Source: Elusimicrobiota bacterium (lineage in GTDB: Bacteria > Elusimicrobiota > Elusimicrobia > UBA1565 > JACRDR01). From it: a stretch of 34,725 nucleotides of DNA. The stretch's first letter is position 1; each line of letters starts with the position of its first letter. The DNA is taken from NCBI GenBank assembly GCA_016194745.1, contig JACQBA010000006.1, positions 1 to 34,725 on the forward strand, in the 5' to 3' direction. Position numbers and translations under genes: made by a program. The notes under the pieces were generated by a model. That model ran no database searches and was not told where the DNA came from. It saw only the letters and a list, made by a program, of their open reading frames with translations. Shown piece after piece: positions 17,527-26,072 of this stretch.

Positions 17527-20500
17527 CTATTGATTGAGGAAGGAGAAGTACGAGGCCTCGGTCGCCACCCGTCTGAACGTATCGGAACGGCCCAGGTCCA
17601 CGGTGAACCGGTGGGTCGGGACCCCCGCCGCGCGGAACCCGGAGACGATGTCGGGGAAATTCTTTCGCTGGGAGAGCATGCGGAAGAGCCTCTCGAACGC
17701 GGGGTTGTTCAGATGCCCCTCGCCGGTACCGATGGATGCGAAAGACGTGCAGTGCTTGCAGTTCGGGCCGACAGCCATCGCCGCGGCCGACGCGCCGCCG
17801 CACGCGCCGTCGACGTAGAGCTTGTTCTGGGTCTCGATCTCCGAGATCAAGCGCGGCCGGATCTCGCCGGAGTGCGCCCTGGAGCCGACCACGTGGAAGT
17901 CCGGGTTCTTCCACTGGGAAGTGACCAGTTCGTTCAGGAGGTCCTTGTTGTTCACCCAACCGCCCTTGTTGGAGGGAAGGACGTTGATGTGCAGCTCGAT
18001 CGGCTGGCCTCCGGTGGCCCGGTTGATCAGCTTGTAGGCGTCGTAGCGCTTCGCCGGTTCGGCTGCGTTCATCGGCGTCTTGCTCTGCTGCGCGAATCCC
18101 CTCGTCCTTAGATGGGTCATGAAGAGAAGCGCGTGGTCTTCCTGCGTCATGTTGATCGCGATGCGCAGAGGCTTCTCGCGGTCCCAGACGCCCTGGCCGT
18201 CCTTGCCGCGCGCGATCGGCTTGTCCCAGCCCGCGTAGAAGGGCACCTCGCGGCGATCGGCGATGAGGGTCCTCAGCTCTTCCGAGAAGCGCTCTTTCAT
18301 CATGGCTTCGACGGCGCCCTGCTGCTTCTCCGGAAACTCGCCGAGGTTCATGCCCATGTACAGAAGAGCGATCCCGGGGTCGAAGCCACCGGTGCGGTCC
18401 CGCGCGGCGGCCCGGGCGATGAGGCCTTCGACGAATGACGCCCCGCCCGCCTGCCGGAGCTGCTCGCCGAAGGCGAACGTCTGCTGCACCGCGATCGAAG
18501 GATGGCCGGAGAACGCGACGTTTGCGATCAGCTTCGCGAGAGCGGGGTCCTTGGCGAAGTCCGGCTGCAGCAAGGCGTAGCGCTGCAGGCGCGAGAGAAT
18601 CCTCGCGGTGCGGTTGCGGTCCTCGGCCGTCTCATCCTTCATGTAGGACGAAAGGGGGTTCTTACCGGCGAGCTCCAGCGCTCTCTTGTATAACTCGCGG
18701 GCCACGTTGCCGTGCAGTCCGCTCCGCTCGTTCACCTCGTCGTTCGGGGAACTGGCGCCGATGATCTCAAGGAGGACCTTCACATCGTTCTTAGGGTCGT
18801 CGAAGCGTTTGGCGAACTCGGCGACCTGCGCGTCGTTGAAGGAGTTCAGATGGCCCAGGGAGTTGATGACCGCCCAATTGGCGTCATTGCGGGACAGCCC
18901 TCGTGTCGCCTGCACGAGGCGGCGCACGAACTCGGGCATCTTGCCCATGTATTCCGTCGGGCCGGCGCTTGAGAAGGCTCTGGCCAACTTGAGGAGCGGT
19001 TCGGCGGACTGCTCCTTTCCTTCCTCGAGCCTCTTGAAAAAGAAGTCCTGCATCGACTGGTCGCCTAGGTCCGAGAGAACGCGGCGCGCGAGCGGACCGA
19101 GGTCCCTGTCCGTCGAATCGGCCAACGGGAGCATCGTCTCAAGCAGCAGCGCCTTCATCTCCGGGGGGATATTGGCGGGCTTGGACGTCAGAGCGGCGAG
19201 CGCGCTCTCCACGTGGCCGGCGAGCTCGCGCTGGCCAAGCAGACTCAACAAATGGGGGATGACCGTCGGATCATTGAGCTGCCTCAGCATGGACATGCCC
19301 CTGCGCCTCGTCTCTCGGTCGTTCGCCGGCGCCGTGAACTCGAGCGCGAGCTTGCGAACCTCGGCGCGCACGACAGGATCGAGCGGTAATCTGCGGTACA
19401 GCACCTCCGAAAGCGCATCCAATGCGGTCGCCCCCTTCGTCTCGTGCTTCACGTACTTGAGAAGGATTCCGGCGACCGAAGGGTCCTCCAACTTGCCCAG
19501 CAGCTCCAATGCGTTGACGGAGACTTGGATGCTGGGATGGTCGACCAACGGAATTGCCTTAGCCTTGATCATCTCCTTCAAGGCTGCGGTAGCATTGGGA
19601 TCGTTGCGATCCTGCCGCCGGTAAAGGTGATCGAGCACGAGGTTTCTCGCGTCGTTGACGAGCTCCGGCTCCTTGGTGAGGTCCATGAACATGCTCGCGA
19701 GCGAATCCTCGCCGAAGGCATGGAGCGTCTTCATTGCGTTGACGCGCATCGGTCCGGTCTCCGTCTTCAGCATCGTCATTAGGGTTTCCCTGATCTTGCC
19801 GAGCTTGCCGGCGGCGTCGGGAGACCCGTGCGTCTGTTCGTAGCGCAAGGTGTGGATCACGGACGAGAGACCGCTCGCGGCCGTAGGGTTCTTGAAATGC
19901 AGCAGGAAGGTCTCGGTGAGCCGTGCGTCGCGCATGTGCGCGAGCATCGCCAGCGCTTCCCGACTCGTCTCCGGGTCCTCGGAGGAGACCCGCTCGAGCA
20001 GACCTTTGCGCAGAACGTCCGCCTGCGCGACGCTTTCGGCGTCCTTGCGAAGGTAGCCTTTCTCGTCCTGCACCTTGGACAGAAGACGGTACAGGCCGTT
20101 GCGGCCCCTCTCTGAACGGAGGTTCTTCAGGAACGTCGGCGCGAGAGCCGGGTCGCCGTACGTCGCGAGCACGCCGAGAAGGCTTTCGAGGCGTTCGCCT
20201 TTCGCCTCGGCCGTCTCCTGCACCAGTCGAGTCTTGATCTTCTCGAGCGTCTGGGCGTCCTTCGAGGCGCCGGCGCCGGTTTCTTTCATCGCCGTGACGA
20301 TGAAGCCGTGGATGGCGGAGAGGACCGTCCGATGGACCGACAAGTCGCCGAGCAGGTCGATGAACATGTCCGTATGCGCGCGTCCATCGATCTGACCCAG
20401 GAGCGTGAGACCGTTGGTCCTCACCTCCGAGCTGCGAAAGCCCGTCATGGCGAGGAGCCCGGACTTGAGGCGCTCGTACTCCGCGGGCGAAGTCTTCTTG

Positions 20501-21294
20501 AGATCGGAGACCCACTTTGGAGAGACCCTTCCTTCGTACTTGCCCGCATAGGCTTTGACGAGGAGTTCGTCCACGGTGGGTACAGGAGGCGGCTGGAATT
20601 GGATGCCTCCTGCGGCCTGGAGGCGATGGGAGTCGCTCCGATCGAACGGGTCTCGAGTACGGTCCCAGTAGGCGAACAGGGCGTTGTCCCGCGGCAGGGC
20701 GTTGGCCACCACCTGGCCGCGATCGCCCAGCCGCACCTTCGTATTGTCGAAGAACCTGTGCAGTTCGCTGAGAGGGTTGGGGCCCGACACTCGCTTCATC
20801 TCCGCGCTGAGGAGCTTGAGCTCGTCTAGGTTCTTGAAATGGTGCTTGGTGACCGCATTCGCGCCGACGATGGAGTTGAGCAGCCGCAGCTGCTCGGTCT
20901 TGAGACTCTTTACGTGGTCCTCGCCGCCCGCGATGCCCAAAGCGCGGAACCGCTGCATCTCCTGTGCCTGATCGCGCTCCGTCGCCTCCTGCTCCAACGT
21001 CGTCTCGACCGCCCCACGGAGCGCGTCCGAGTTCGGACAGGCCGTCTCCTCCCCGCCCTTCTCTACGTATTTGCCGTCCTTGTTTTCGAGTCCGCGGATG
21101 TCGGCGCCCTCTTTGACGCCGTACTTGCCGAGGACCTCCGCCTGCTTCCCGCAGGCGTCCTTCTCCGGTGTCGCGGGATTCCTGACTGCAGAGCGTCCGG
21201 TGGGCTGGGCGGATGCGCGGGTCGCTGCGAGCGCGAGCGCTAGCGCCGCGAGCGCGACGACGGAACGGCAAAGGAGCGTCTCTCGCTTCCGCAT
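17527..21294 (-). CDS. Giant exported HEAT-like protein with clan CD peptidase-like C-terminus (paralogue A)
   Basis: The 1255-aa protein has a signal peptide (about 1-29), then the same N-terminal block as paralogue B (EKDACGKQAEVLGKYGVKE). A HEAT/ARM-like helical body spans about 190-1010, and the C-terminal domain begins near residue 1042 (PLRIAINMTQ). The candidate dyad is His1141 (SRAHSGEI) and Cys1165 (YVDGACGGA), again 24 residues apart, followed by CxxC at 1179-1182 and the invariant-looking SFASIGTGEGHLNNPAFERL. Conservation between the two copies is highest in this C-terminal domain, as expected if it is the active part. The next gene starts 78 nt downstream in the same direction. 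I know no family name. Secretion and proteolysis are inferences. Confidence 0.8.
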   Translation of the reverse strand: MRKRETLLCRSVVALAALALALAATRASAQPTGRSAVRNPATPEKDACGKQAEVLGKYGVKEGADIRGLENKDGKYVEKGGEETACPNSDALRGAVETTLEQEATERDQAQEMQRFRALGIAGGEDHVKSLKTEQLRLLNSIVGANAVTKHHFKNLDELKLLSAEMKRVSGPNPLSELHRFFDNTKVRLGDRGQVVANALPRDNALFAYWDRTRDPFDRSDSHRLQAAGGIQFQPPPVPTVDELLVKAYAGKYEGRVSPKWVSDLKKTSPAEYERLKSGLLAMTGFRSSEVRTNGLTLLGQIDGRAHTDMFIDLLGDLSVHRTVLSAIHGFIVTAMKETGAGASKDAQTLEKIKTRLVQETAEAKGERLESLLGVLATYGDPALAPTFLKNLRSERGRNGLYRLLSKVQDEKGYLRKDAESVAQADVLRKGLLERVSSEDPETSREALAMLAHMRDARLTETFLLHFKNPTAASGLSSVIHTLRYEQTHGSPDAAGKLGKIRETLMTMLKTETGPMRVNAMKTLHAFGEDSLASMFMDLTKEPELVNDARNLVLDHLYRRQDRNDPNATAALKEMIKAKAIPLVDHPSIQVSVNALELLGKLEDPSVAGILLKYVKHETKGATALDALSEVLYRRLPLDPVVRAEVRKLALEFTAPANDRETRRRGMSMLRQLNDPTVIPHLLSLLGQRELAGHVESALAALTSKPANIPPEMKALLLETMLPLADSTDRDLGPLARRVLSDLGDQSMQDFFFKRLEEGKEQSAEPLLKLARAFSSAGPTEYMGKMPEFVRRLVQATRGLSRNDANWAVINSLGHLNSFNDAQVAEFAKRFDDPKNDVKVLLEIIGASSPNDEVNERSGLHGNVARELYKRALELAGKNPLSSYMKDETAEDRNRTARILSRLQRYALLQPDFAKDPALAKLIANVAFSGHPSIAVQQTFAFGEQLRQAGGASFVEGLIARAAARDRTGGFDPGIALLYMGMNLGEFPEKQQGAVEAMMKERFSEELRTLIADRREVPFYAGWDKPIARGKDGQGVWDREKPLRIAINMTQEDHALLFMTHLRTRGFAQQSKTPMNAAEPAKRYDAYKLINRATGGQPIELHINVLPSNKGGWVNNKDLLNELVTSQWKNPDFHVVGSRAHSGEIRPRLISEIETQNKLYVDGACGGASAAAMAVGPNCKHCTSFASIGTGEGHLNNPAFERLFRMLSQRKNFPDIVSGFRAAGVPTHRFTVDLGRSDTFRRVATEASYFSFLNQ

Positions 21295-21310
21295 ATCCTA
21301 AACGGAGGAT
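21295..21310 (-). promoter_or_regulatory. Hairpin next to the start codon of paralogue A
   Basis: The minus-strand RNA reads AUCCU-CCGUUU-AGGAU directly before AUG 21294. The AGGA that could serve as a ribosome binding site is in the 3' arm. Paralogue B has an analogous hairpin of different sequence. Confidence 0.45.
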
Positions 21311-21320
21311 GACGGAGCGG

Positions 21321-21326
21321 GCTATA
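21321..21326 (-). promoter_or_regulatory. Possible -10 box of the tandem HEAT operon
   Basis: The minus strand reads GTATAGC here (TATAGC as hexamer), 26 nt before ATG 21294. This would give a leader of about 20 nt containing the hairpin at 21295-21310. Confidence 0.35.
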
Positions 21327-21380
21327 CTTTGCCTTTCGAATTACTATTGGGTTTCTATCTTCGAAGAATGAACCCGACGG

Positions 21381-22799
21381 TCACTGCCTTGAGGCGTCCA
21401 GGCGGACCTTGCCGAAGCGGACCCTCTGGGGATGCTTGCCGACGGGGATGCTCGCGATCTCCCGCTCCTCGGCGAAGGAGATGACCGCGACGCGGTTCTC
21501 GCCGCTGACCGACACGTAGCAGTGCCTGCCGTCGGCGCTCGCGGCGGCCCAATAAGGCTTCTCGCCGACCGGGATGAGCTTATACCCGAAGCTCGCGCGG
21601 TCCACGATCGCCGCATAGTTCGAGATGGTGCCCGCGACGCAAAGCTTCGTGCCCTCTGGGTTGATCGCGATCCCGTGATGGGCCGAGTTGATCTGATATT
21701 CGGCATGGGAGAGCCGCTGCGCCGCTTCGCTCACGGGAAGGCGGGCGACGCGGGTGATCTTCTCTTCCTGCAGATCGTATTCGAAAAATCCGTGAAAGAA
21801 CGAAATCTGCAGATAGATGAAGCGCTCGTCGGGCGCGACCGCCATCGGCCGCACCGCCGAGTCGATCCAGGGTAGGCCGGCCTCCGCGAGCTTCTTGCCC
21901 ATGTCGACGCGCTTGAGGACCTTCATCGTCTTGGCGTCGACCACCTGGAAGAAGCGGTCGCCCTTGAACCGGTCGAGCTCCTGGGAGGTCGTCGGGATGA
22001 AGACGCGCCCGATGCTCGCGTGATAGATGCGGGAGCCGTCCGCGGAGTAGTTGCTCTCGTGCGGCTGGTCGCCGGACTCGAACTCGCCCACGATGCGGCC
22101 GGTCTCAGTGTCGATGGCATGCACCTTGCGCGCCGTCGAAGCGGAGACCAGGAGCGTCCTACCGTCCGGCGACAGGGCGGCGTGATCCGCACGGTATCCC
22201 TCGATCTTCGTGCGCCAGGCGATCCGCCCGGTCGCCGCTTCGATCGCGACCACGTCCGCAAGGCTGGGGCGGGAGACATAAAGGAAGCGGCCGTCGTTGG
22301 AGGGGAACATGTCGTCGACGAGCTGGTCGTGCCCCTCGCCGACGACCTCGCGGATCATGTGGAAGTATGCCCAGCGTACGGGGTCGGAGAGGGGATCGAT
22401 CTCGGCAAGTCGCTCCTTCAAGTCCGGCACCACGTTGATGCGGGCGAGCCGCTGGAAAGTGTCCACGTCCACGACGTCCGCGGTCCCGTCCCAATTGTTC
22501 CCGATGACCACGACGTCGCGCAGCGGGGGAACGCTCGCGGGCGCCGCGCCTGGAAGAGCGTCGGCGAAGGCCGAGCCGGCGCGACCTGCGTCGCCGCTCG
22601 CGCCGGCGTTCGTCCAGAATCGGTCGAGCGCGGCCATTTGAGTCGACAGCGAGTCGCCGGAAAGGGAGGGGCCCAGCCTCTCGAGCCGCCGGGCGCCTTC
22701 GCCCGAGTCGGCGCGCTCCGCCGCGGCCGCGCGCGTCGGCCAGATCGCGACCTGAAGCGCCAATAGGACCGGCGCGGACCGGCGGAAGAAGGCGATCAT
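21381..22799 (-). CDS. Exported YVTN/cytochrome d1-like beta-propeller protein
   Basis: The 472-aa protein has a signal peptide (about 1-27). From residue 95 on it has repeated beta-propeller blades of the YVTN type: [45 protein letters not shown] (split in the protein by normal blade spacing), [26 protein letters not shown] and [19 protein letters not shown]. Propellers of this type act as binding scaffolds in the periplasm or on the surface. No haem or catalytic motif is visible. A TATAAC box lies 10 nt before the ATG. Upstream hairpins at 22839-22887 separate it from the next gene. Function is unknown beyond the fold. Confidence 0.82.
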   Translation of the reverse strand: MIAFFRRSAPVLLALQVAIWPTRAAAAERADSGEGARRLERLGPSLSGDSLSTQMAALDRFWTNAGASGDAGRAGSAFADALPGAAPASVPPLRDVVVIGNNWDGTADVVDVDTFQRLARINVVPDLKERLAEIDPLSDPVRWAYFHMIREVVGEGHDQLVDDMFPSNDGRFLYVSRPSLADVVAIEAATGRIAWRTKIEGYRADHAALSPDGRTLLVSASTARKVHAIDTETGRIVGEFESGDQPHESNYSADGSRIYHASIGRVFIPTTSQELDRFKGDRFFQVVDAKTMKVLKRVDMGKKLAEAGLPWIDSAVRPMAVAPDERFIYLQISFFHGFFEYDLQEEKITRVARLPVSEAAQRLSHAEYQINSAHHGIAINPEGTKLCVAGTISNYAAIVDRASFGYKLIPVGEKPYWAAASADGRHCYVSVSGENRVAVISFAEEREIASIPVGKHPQRVRFGKVRLDASRQ

Positions 22800-22809
22800 A
22801 CCGCCTACA

Positions 22810-22815
22810 GTTATA
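22810..22815 (-). promoter_or_regulatory. -10 box for the beta-propeller gene
   Basis: The minus strand reads TATAAC ending 10 nt before ATG 22799, consistent with a very short or absent leader. Confidence 0.5.
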
Positions 22816-22838
22816 CCGCAGACGTCCGTCGCCTCTAT

Positions 22839-22853
22839 GGGCCCTGTGGGCCC
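22839..22853. repeat. Perfect inverted repeat GGGCCC-TGT-GGGCCC
   Basis: A 6-bp perfect stem with a 3-nt loop lies in the 151-nt gap between two minus-strand genes. It could be the stem of a terminator for the 22951-23403 gene (no T-tract follows) or an operator upstream of the propeller promoter. Confidence 0.5.
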
Positions 22854-22871
22854 GAGGGACGCGCCAATGAG

Positions 22872-22887
22872 CCCGCGCTATAGCGGG
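22872..22887. repeat. Inverted repeat CCCGC-GCTATA-GCGGG
   Basis: A 5-bp stem with a self-complementary centre (CGCTATAGCG) lies 63 nt after the stop of the 22951-23403 gene on the minus strand. It may be a terminator-like hairpin or a protein-binding palindrome. There is no T-tract. Confidence 0.4.
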
Positions 22888-22950
22888 TCTCTAGGCGGCT
22901 CTTGAATACCCTCGCGTCCTTCCTCCGCGTCGCCTGGACGATCGATATGC

Positions 22951-23403
22951 CTAGTCGGTGATCTCGGGCTCGTCGAGCACGCAGGAATAGGCGTGGCCGC
23001 CGGGCACTGCGGTTTCAAAACAGCTGAGGCCGGAGACCTTCTTGACCTTGACCGGCTTGCCGTTGATCACGTCCAAGCGCGGTTGGACGGAGTCGAGCCG
23101 CGCCCAGATGACGCGCCCGTCGTGGACTTCCGTCAGAGAGCAGAGGTAATCCCGCTCGGCGTACCGGGGAGCGTGGTTCGTCTCGGAGCAGCTCAACCCT
23201 CCGATCGCCTTCTCCATCACCCGAGCGGTGACGATCGTGGAGCGGTGGCGCGGTTCCACGTTGAGCTTCTCATAGATCGGCCGGTAGTACTCGCTGAGGG
23301 GGTCCCGCTCCGCGGCGCCCGCCGGGGCGGCCATGGACAGTATCGCCGCGATGCAGGCCGCGGCAAGCCGGGCGACGTGGTGAGGGCCGAAACTCGTTCT
23401 CAT
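22951..23403 (-). CDS. Secreted small protein with duplicated Cys-pair motif
   Basis: The 150-aa protein has a signal peptide (about 1-30). The mature part has two copies of GLSC-x-ET...Y-x-C-x-L-x-E. The first is near residues 69-89 (GLSCSETN, YLCSLTE) and the second is near 124-145 (GLSCFETA, YSCVLDE). Each copy likely forms a disulfide hairpin. I do not recognise a family. The start at 23403 is set by GGAGGAG with a 7-nt spacer; a longer reading upstream has no signal sequence. It is divergent from the matrixin-like gene across 286 bp. Confidence 0.7.
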   Translation of the reverse strand: MRTSFGPHHVARLAAACIAAILSMAAPAGAAERDPLSEYYRPIYEKLNVEPRHRSTIVTARVMEKAIGGLSCSETNHAPRYAERDYLCSLTEVHDGRVIWARLDSVQPRLDVINGKPVKVKKVSGLSCFETAVPGGHAYSCVLDEPEITD

Positions 23404-23689
23404 TTGTATTCTCCTCCGCTCGAGCATCCCCTCCGAGCTCGACGCGTACGGAGATCGTACACCGATTCGGAACCGACGATATGCGACGAATGGGGCCTTT
23501 GGGCGACGATATTCGGGCAATGCGCGACGGCCCTTGCGACTCCGGGTCCTTTGGCTCCCTGATCGCCCTCCCGACCGTCCTTGGTCCCTAGGCACTACGG
23601 GGCGTACTCCCGATTCGGCACCTGCGCGTCGAGCGCTTCGGGGCTACCGTGAATGCATGAGCCTTTGCAGAAATCCAAGGAGGAATGCG
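23404..23689. other. Divergent intergenic region, 286 bp
   Basis: The region contains the minus-strand GGAGGAG (23411-23417) and plus-strand AAGGAGG (23677-23683) ribosome binding sites. Two copies of CGACGATAT lie about 35 bp apart, near 23475 and 23507. No convincing gene or -10 box is seen. Both flanking genes use Shine-Dalgarno sites, so transcripts here should have leaders. Confidence 0.5.
23677..23683 (+). promoter_or_regulatory. Shine-Dalgarno site setting the matrixin-like start
   Basis: AAGGAGG with a 6-nt spacer to ATG 23690 fixes the start at the signal peptide rather than at an upstream in-frame ATG. Confidence 0.75.
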
Positions 23690-24466
23690 ATGAAAGCGAT
23701 GATGATAGCCGTTGTCCTTTGCTGCATTTGGACGGCCCACTCGAGGGCCGCGGAACCTCAGGTCGATTACGGCGACCCCGGAGTGATCGTCCCGATTCCG
23801 ATCGGAGAGCTCTGGCGCGACGCCTCGAGGTCCTTCGTGGGCCGCCAGGAAGACGGCAAGCTCGTGTTCACCTATGCCTTCCGAGACGAGCCCGGAGACC
23901 CGGCGGCGCGTCCCTATTCGCGCTGCCCCGCGCAGAACTACGCCGACGCCTCGCGCGCGATCAGCTGCGAGGCCGCGGCGGACGCGATCGTCCAGGCGCT
24001 CCGGGATTGGGCGCACGCTTCCGGACGCCTCGAGTTCCGCCGAAGCGCCCCCGGCAGCGCGCCCAACATCTGGATCGCCTTCGCCTCGCCGGACGTGTGG
24101 CGGCGGATCCAACCGTTCCGGGAAGGGGAAGCGGCCATCGCCTCGGCGAGCCTCAACATCGACCACCGGATCAACGAGACGTTCGTCTACTTCAACCGGG
24201 ACTTCTGCTGGCACCTCGGAGACGAAAGCGTCTGCCCGCAGCGGCGCGCGCCTTACCGGGACAGCGACCGACTCATGGTAGGGCATCTGCCGGGCGTCGC
24301 GCGCCATGAGATCGGGCATGTGCTGGGCTTCGACCACCCGGAGCGGCCGACGCATTCCATCATGTATAAGGGCGACGTGCGGGAAATCTCTCTGACCGAC
24401 GTCGATCGGCGCGCGGTTCGAATCCTCTACGACCACGTGGCGGCTTCGCTCGGCGCTTCGAGATAA
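23690..24466 (+). CDS. Secreted matrixin-like zinc metalloprotease (M10 type)
   Basis: The 258-aa protein has a signal peptide (about 1-21). The complete metzincin site is HEIGHVLGFDH (His206, Glu207, His210, His216), with the Met-turn SIMY at Met225, nine residues after the third His. This spacing matches matrixins (MMP-like). The protein has no haemopexin or other extra domain and no obvious cysteine-switch, although Cys79 and Cys93 precede the catalytic domain. It would degrade proteins in the periplasm or outside the cell. It converges on the degenerate subtilase gene with 8 nt between stops. Confidence 0.9.
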   Translation: MKAMMIAVVLCCIWTAHSRAAEPQVDYGDPGVIVPIPIGELWRDASRSFVGRQEDGKLVFTYAFRDEPGDPAARPYSRCPAQNYADASRAISCEAAADAIVQALRDWAHASGRLEFRRSAPGSAPNIWIAFASPDVWRRIQPFREGEAAIASASLNIDHRINETFVYFNRDFCWHLGDESVCPQRRAPYRDSDRLMVGHLPGVARHEIGHVLGFDHPERPTHSIMYKGDVREISLTDVDRRAVRILYDHVAASLGASR

Positions 24467-24474
24467 CGGAGACG

Positions 24475-25995
24475 CTAGGGATCCACATTGGAGAAGTTCC
24501 CTCTGAGTAGAACATCGTGCGCCCGCGCCAGATCAGGAACGAAAAAGCGCTGGGACGGATGGGCGCCGTCGATCTCGGACGCCGGGATCCTGATGGCGGT
24601 CATGTACAGAGCCTGCCGCACCGCTCTCGCCCGCATTACCGGATCCCGCCAGCCCGCGCGCTCGGCCGCGTCAAGAAGCAGGGCGATCTGGCCCGTCAAT
24701 CGCGGGGCCGCGTTGGAGGACGCGCCCAACGGCCGACTCGGCCGAGTCACCTGGTCGAAATTCGGGTTGCCGTAGGTTCTGTCGTCCACCGGCACCTCCT
24801 CTCCCGACACGAGCCAAACGTCGCGCAGACCGTCGCCGCCGAGAGAGACAGTCTGGTACGCGTTGCCGGGCTCGCGTCCGTAGCGGCCGCCCGCGATGAC
24901 GACCGAGGAATGGGACGCGGGGGAGTCGAGGGTCGCGCGGTGCTCATAATGTCCGGACCCGACCACGATGACGCCGGCGATCTCGGCCCTCTCCAAAGCG
25001 TGGACGATCGCCGGATCGACAGGGCCCGGCCGGCCGAAGCTCATATTGATGATTCGAACGCCCGCCGCGACCGCTCGGTCGATGGTCCCCGCGATGTCGG
25101 CGGGCGTGCCCTGGCTCCAAGGATGAAGGTGGATCTCCGCATGGGGGGCGTTCGCCCTGATGATCGCAGCCACCTGGAGATCGTGCATCCGTCCGGAGGG
25201 CGCGTGCTCGGGAGGAACCTGCACGCCTAATCCGTCGAGCCCCAGGACGGGACTGATATTTCCGATGAGGCCGATTCGCACGCGCCCCGACGCGTGTGGC
25301 CACAGTCCCGCGACGTCTCCGGAAAGCCAGCCGAGCGGGAACGGACGCAGGAGCGTCTCGATCTGATCCGACGAGAGCGGCCGGCCGAGGACCCGCTCCA
25401 TGAGCCCGATCACGGCCGGGAGATCGCGAAACTCCGGCTCGCGCCCGATCCCCGGCGGAGGGTCTCCTCGGCCCCCGTTTCGCAGCCACTCGGTGAGGAG
25501 CAGCACTCGATTGGCGAGGCCCGCGGTCTCAAGAATCTCCTGCGGCGCGCCGTCGCCGAGCCACTGCGCGAGCCGCGTGCGCAGATCCGCGGCCGCCTGC
25601 GGATCGGGCGGAAGAGGAGGCACCTCCGCGCGAGGAGGATGGGGAGGGTGCGTCGTCGAATCGGGCTTGGGCTCGGAATGCGTCTGCACGGGGCGAAAGT
25701 CCACCGGAACGACTCCGGGCGCGACGCGCCCCTCGTAGAGTTGGTTGAGCTGAGTCGGCGTCGAGAGAGGGGGAAGCTGCGGAGGGGACGGGAGCCTCAA
25801 CGGAGGGCGAGGCTGGACAAGCGCCGTGGGCTCCGCCGGGGCGTCCCGGCACTCGGGACGCTCGCCCTCGCCGCACGCATCCTCGTCTTCCATCCTCTCC
25901 TGGACGCGTCGATTCTGGTCGCCGACCTCGACGCGCTCTGCGGATGCGTCGATCTTCGGGACGCTAAGAAGCACTGCCCACAATAATAGGGACAT
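24475..25995 (-). CDS. Exported subtilase-like (S8) protein lacking the catalytic Asp
   Basis: The 506-aa protein has an N-terminal hydrophobic segment (1-18) and a Pro-rich linker (50-135). A helical region and a C-terminal subtilisin-like fold (about 235-460) follow. His271 in HDLQVAAII matches HGTHVAGII, Asn317 in IINMSFG matches the oxyanion Asn, and Ser427 in ASSNAAP matches GTSMAAP. At the Asp motif (VAVIDTG) it reads IGLIGNI, with Gly245 where Asp is expected. The triad is therefore incomplete unless another acid substitutes, and the protein may be a pseudoenzyme or binder. The start is chosen at the signal-like segment; there is no clear ribosome binding site. Confidence 0.78.
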   Translation of the reverse strand: MSLLLWAVLLSVPKIDASAERVEVGDQNRRVQERMEDEDACGEGERPECRDAPAEPTALVQPRPPLRLPSPPQLPPLSTPTQLNQLYEGRVAPGVVPVDFRPVQTHSEPKPDSTTHPPHPPRAEVPPLPPDPQAAADLRTRLAQWLGDGAPQEILETAGLANRVLLLTEWLRNGGRGDPPPGIGREPEFRDLPAVIGLMERVLGRPLSSDQIETLLRPFPLGWLSGDVAGLWPHASGRVRIGLIGNISPVLGLDGLGVQVPPEHAPSGRMHDLQVAAIIRANAPHAEIHLHPWSQGTPADIAGTIDRAVAAGVRIINMSFGRPGPVDPAIVHALERAEIAGVIVVGSGHYEHRATLDSPASHSSVVIAGGRYGREPGNAYQTVSLGGDGLRDVWLVSGEEVPVDDRTYGNPNFDQVTRPSRPLGASSNAAPRLTGQIALLLDAAERAGWRDPVMRARAVRQALYMTAIRIPASEIDGAHPSQRFFVPDLARAHDVLLRGNFSNVDP

Positions 25996-26072
25996 GGCTC
26001 GCTCGACCCTTCCAGTATTGAGCCGGGACGCCGGAGCAGTTCCGGGCGACTTCCGTACCAATTCCGCAGGTC

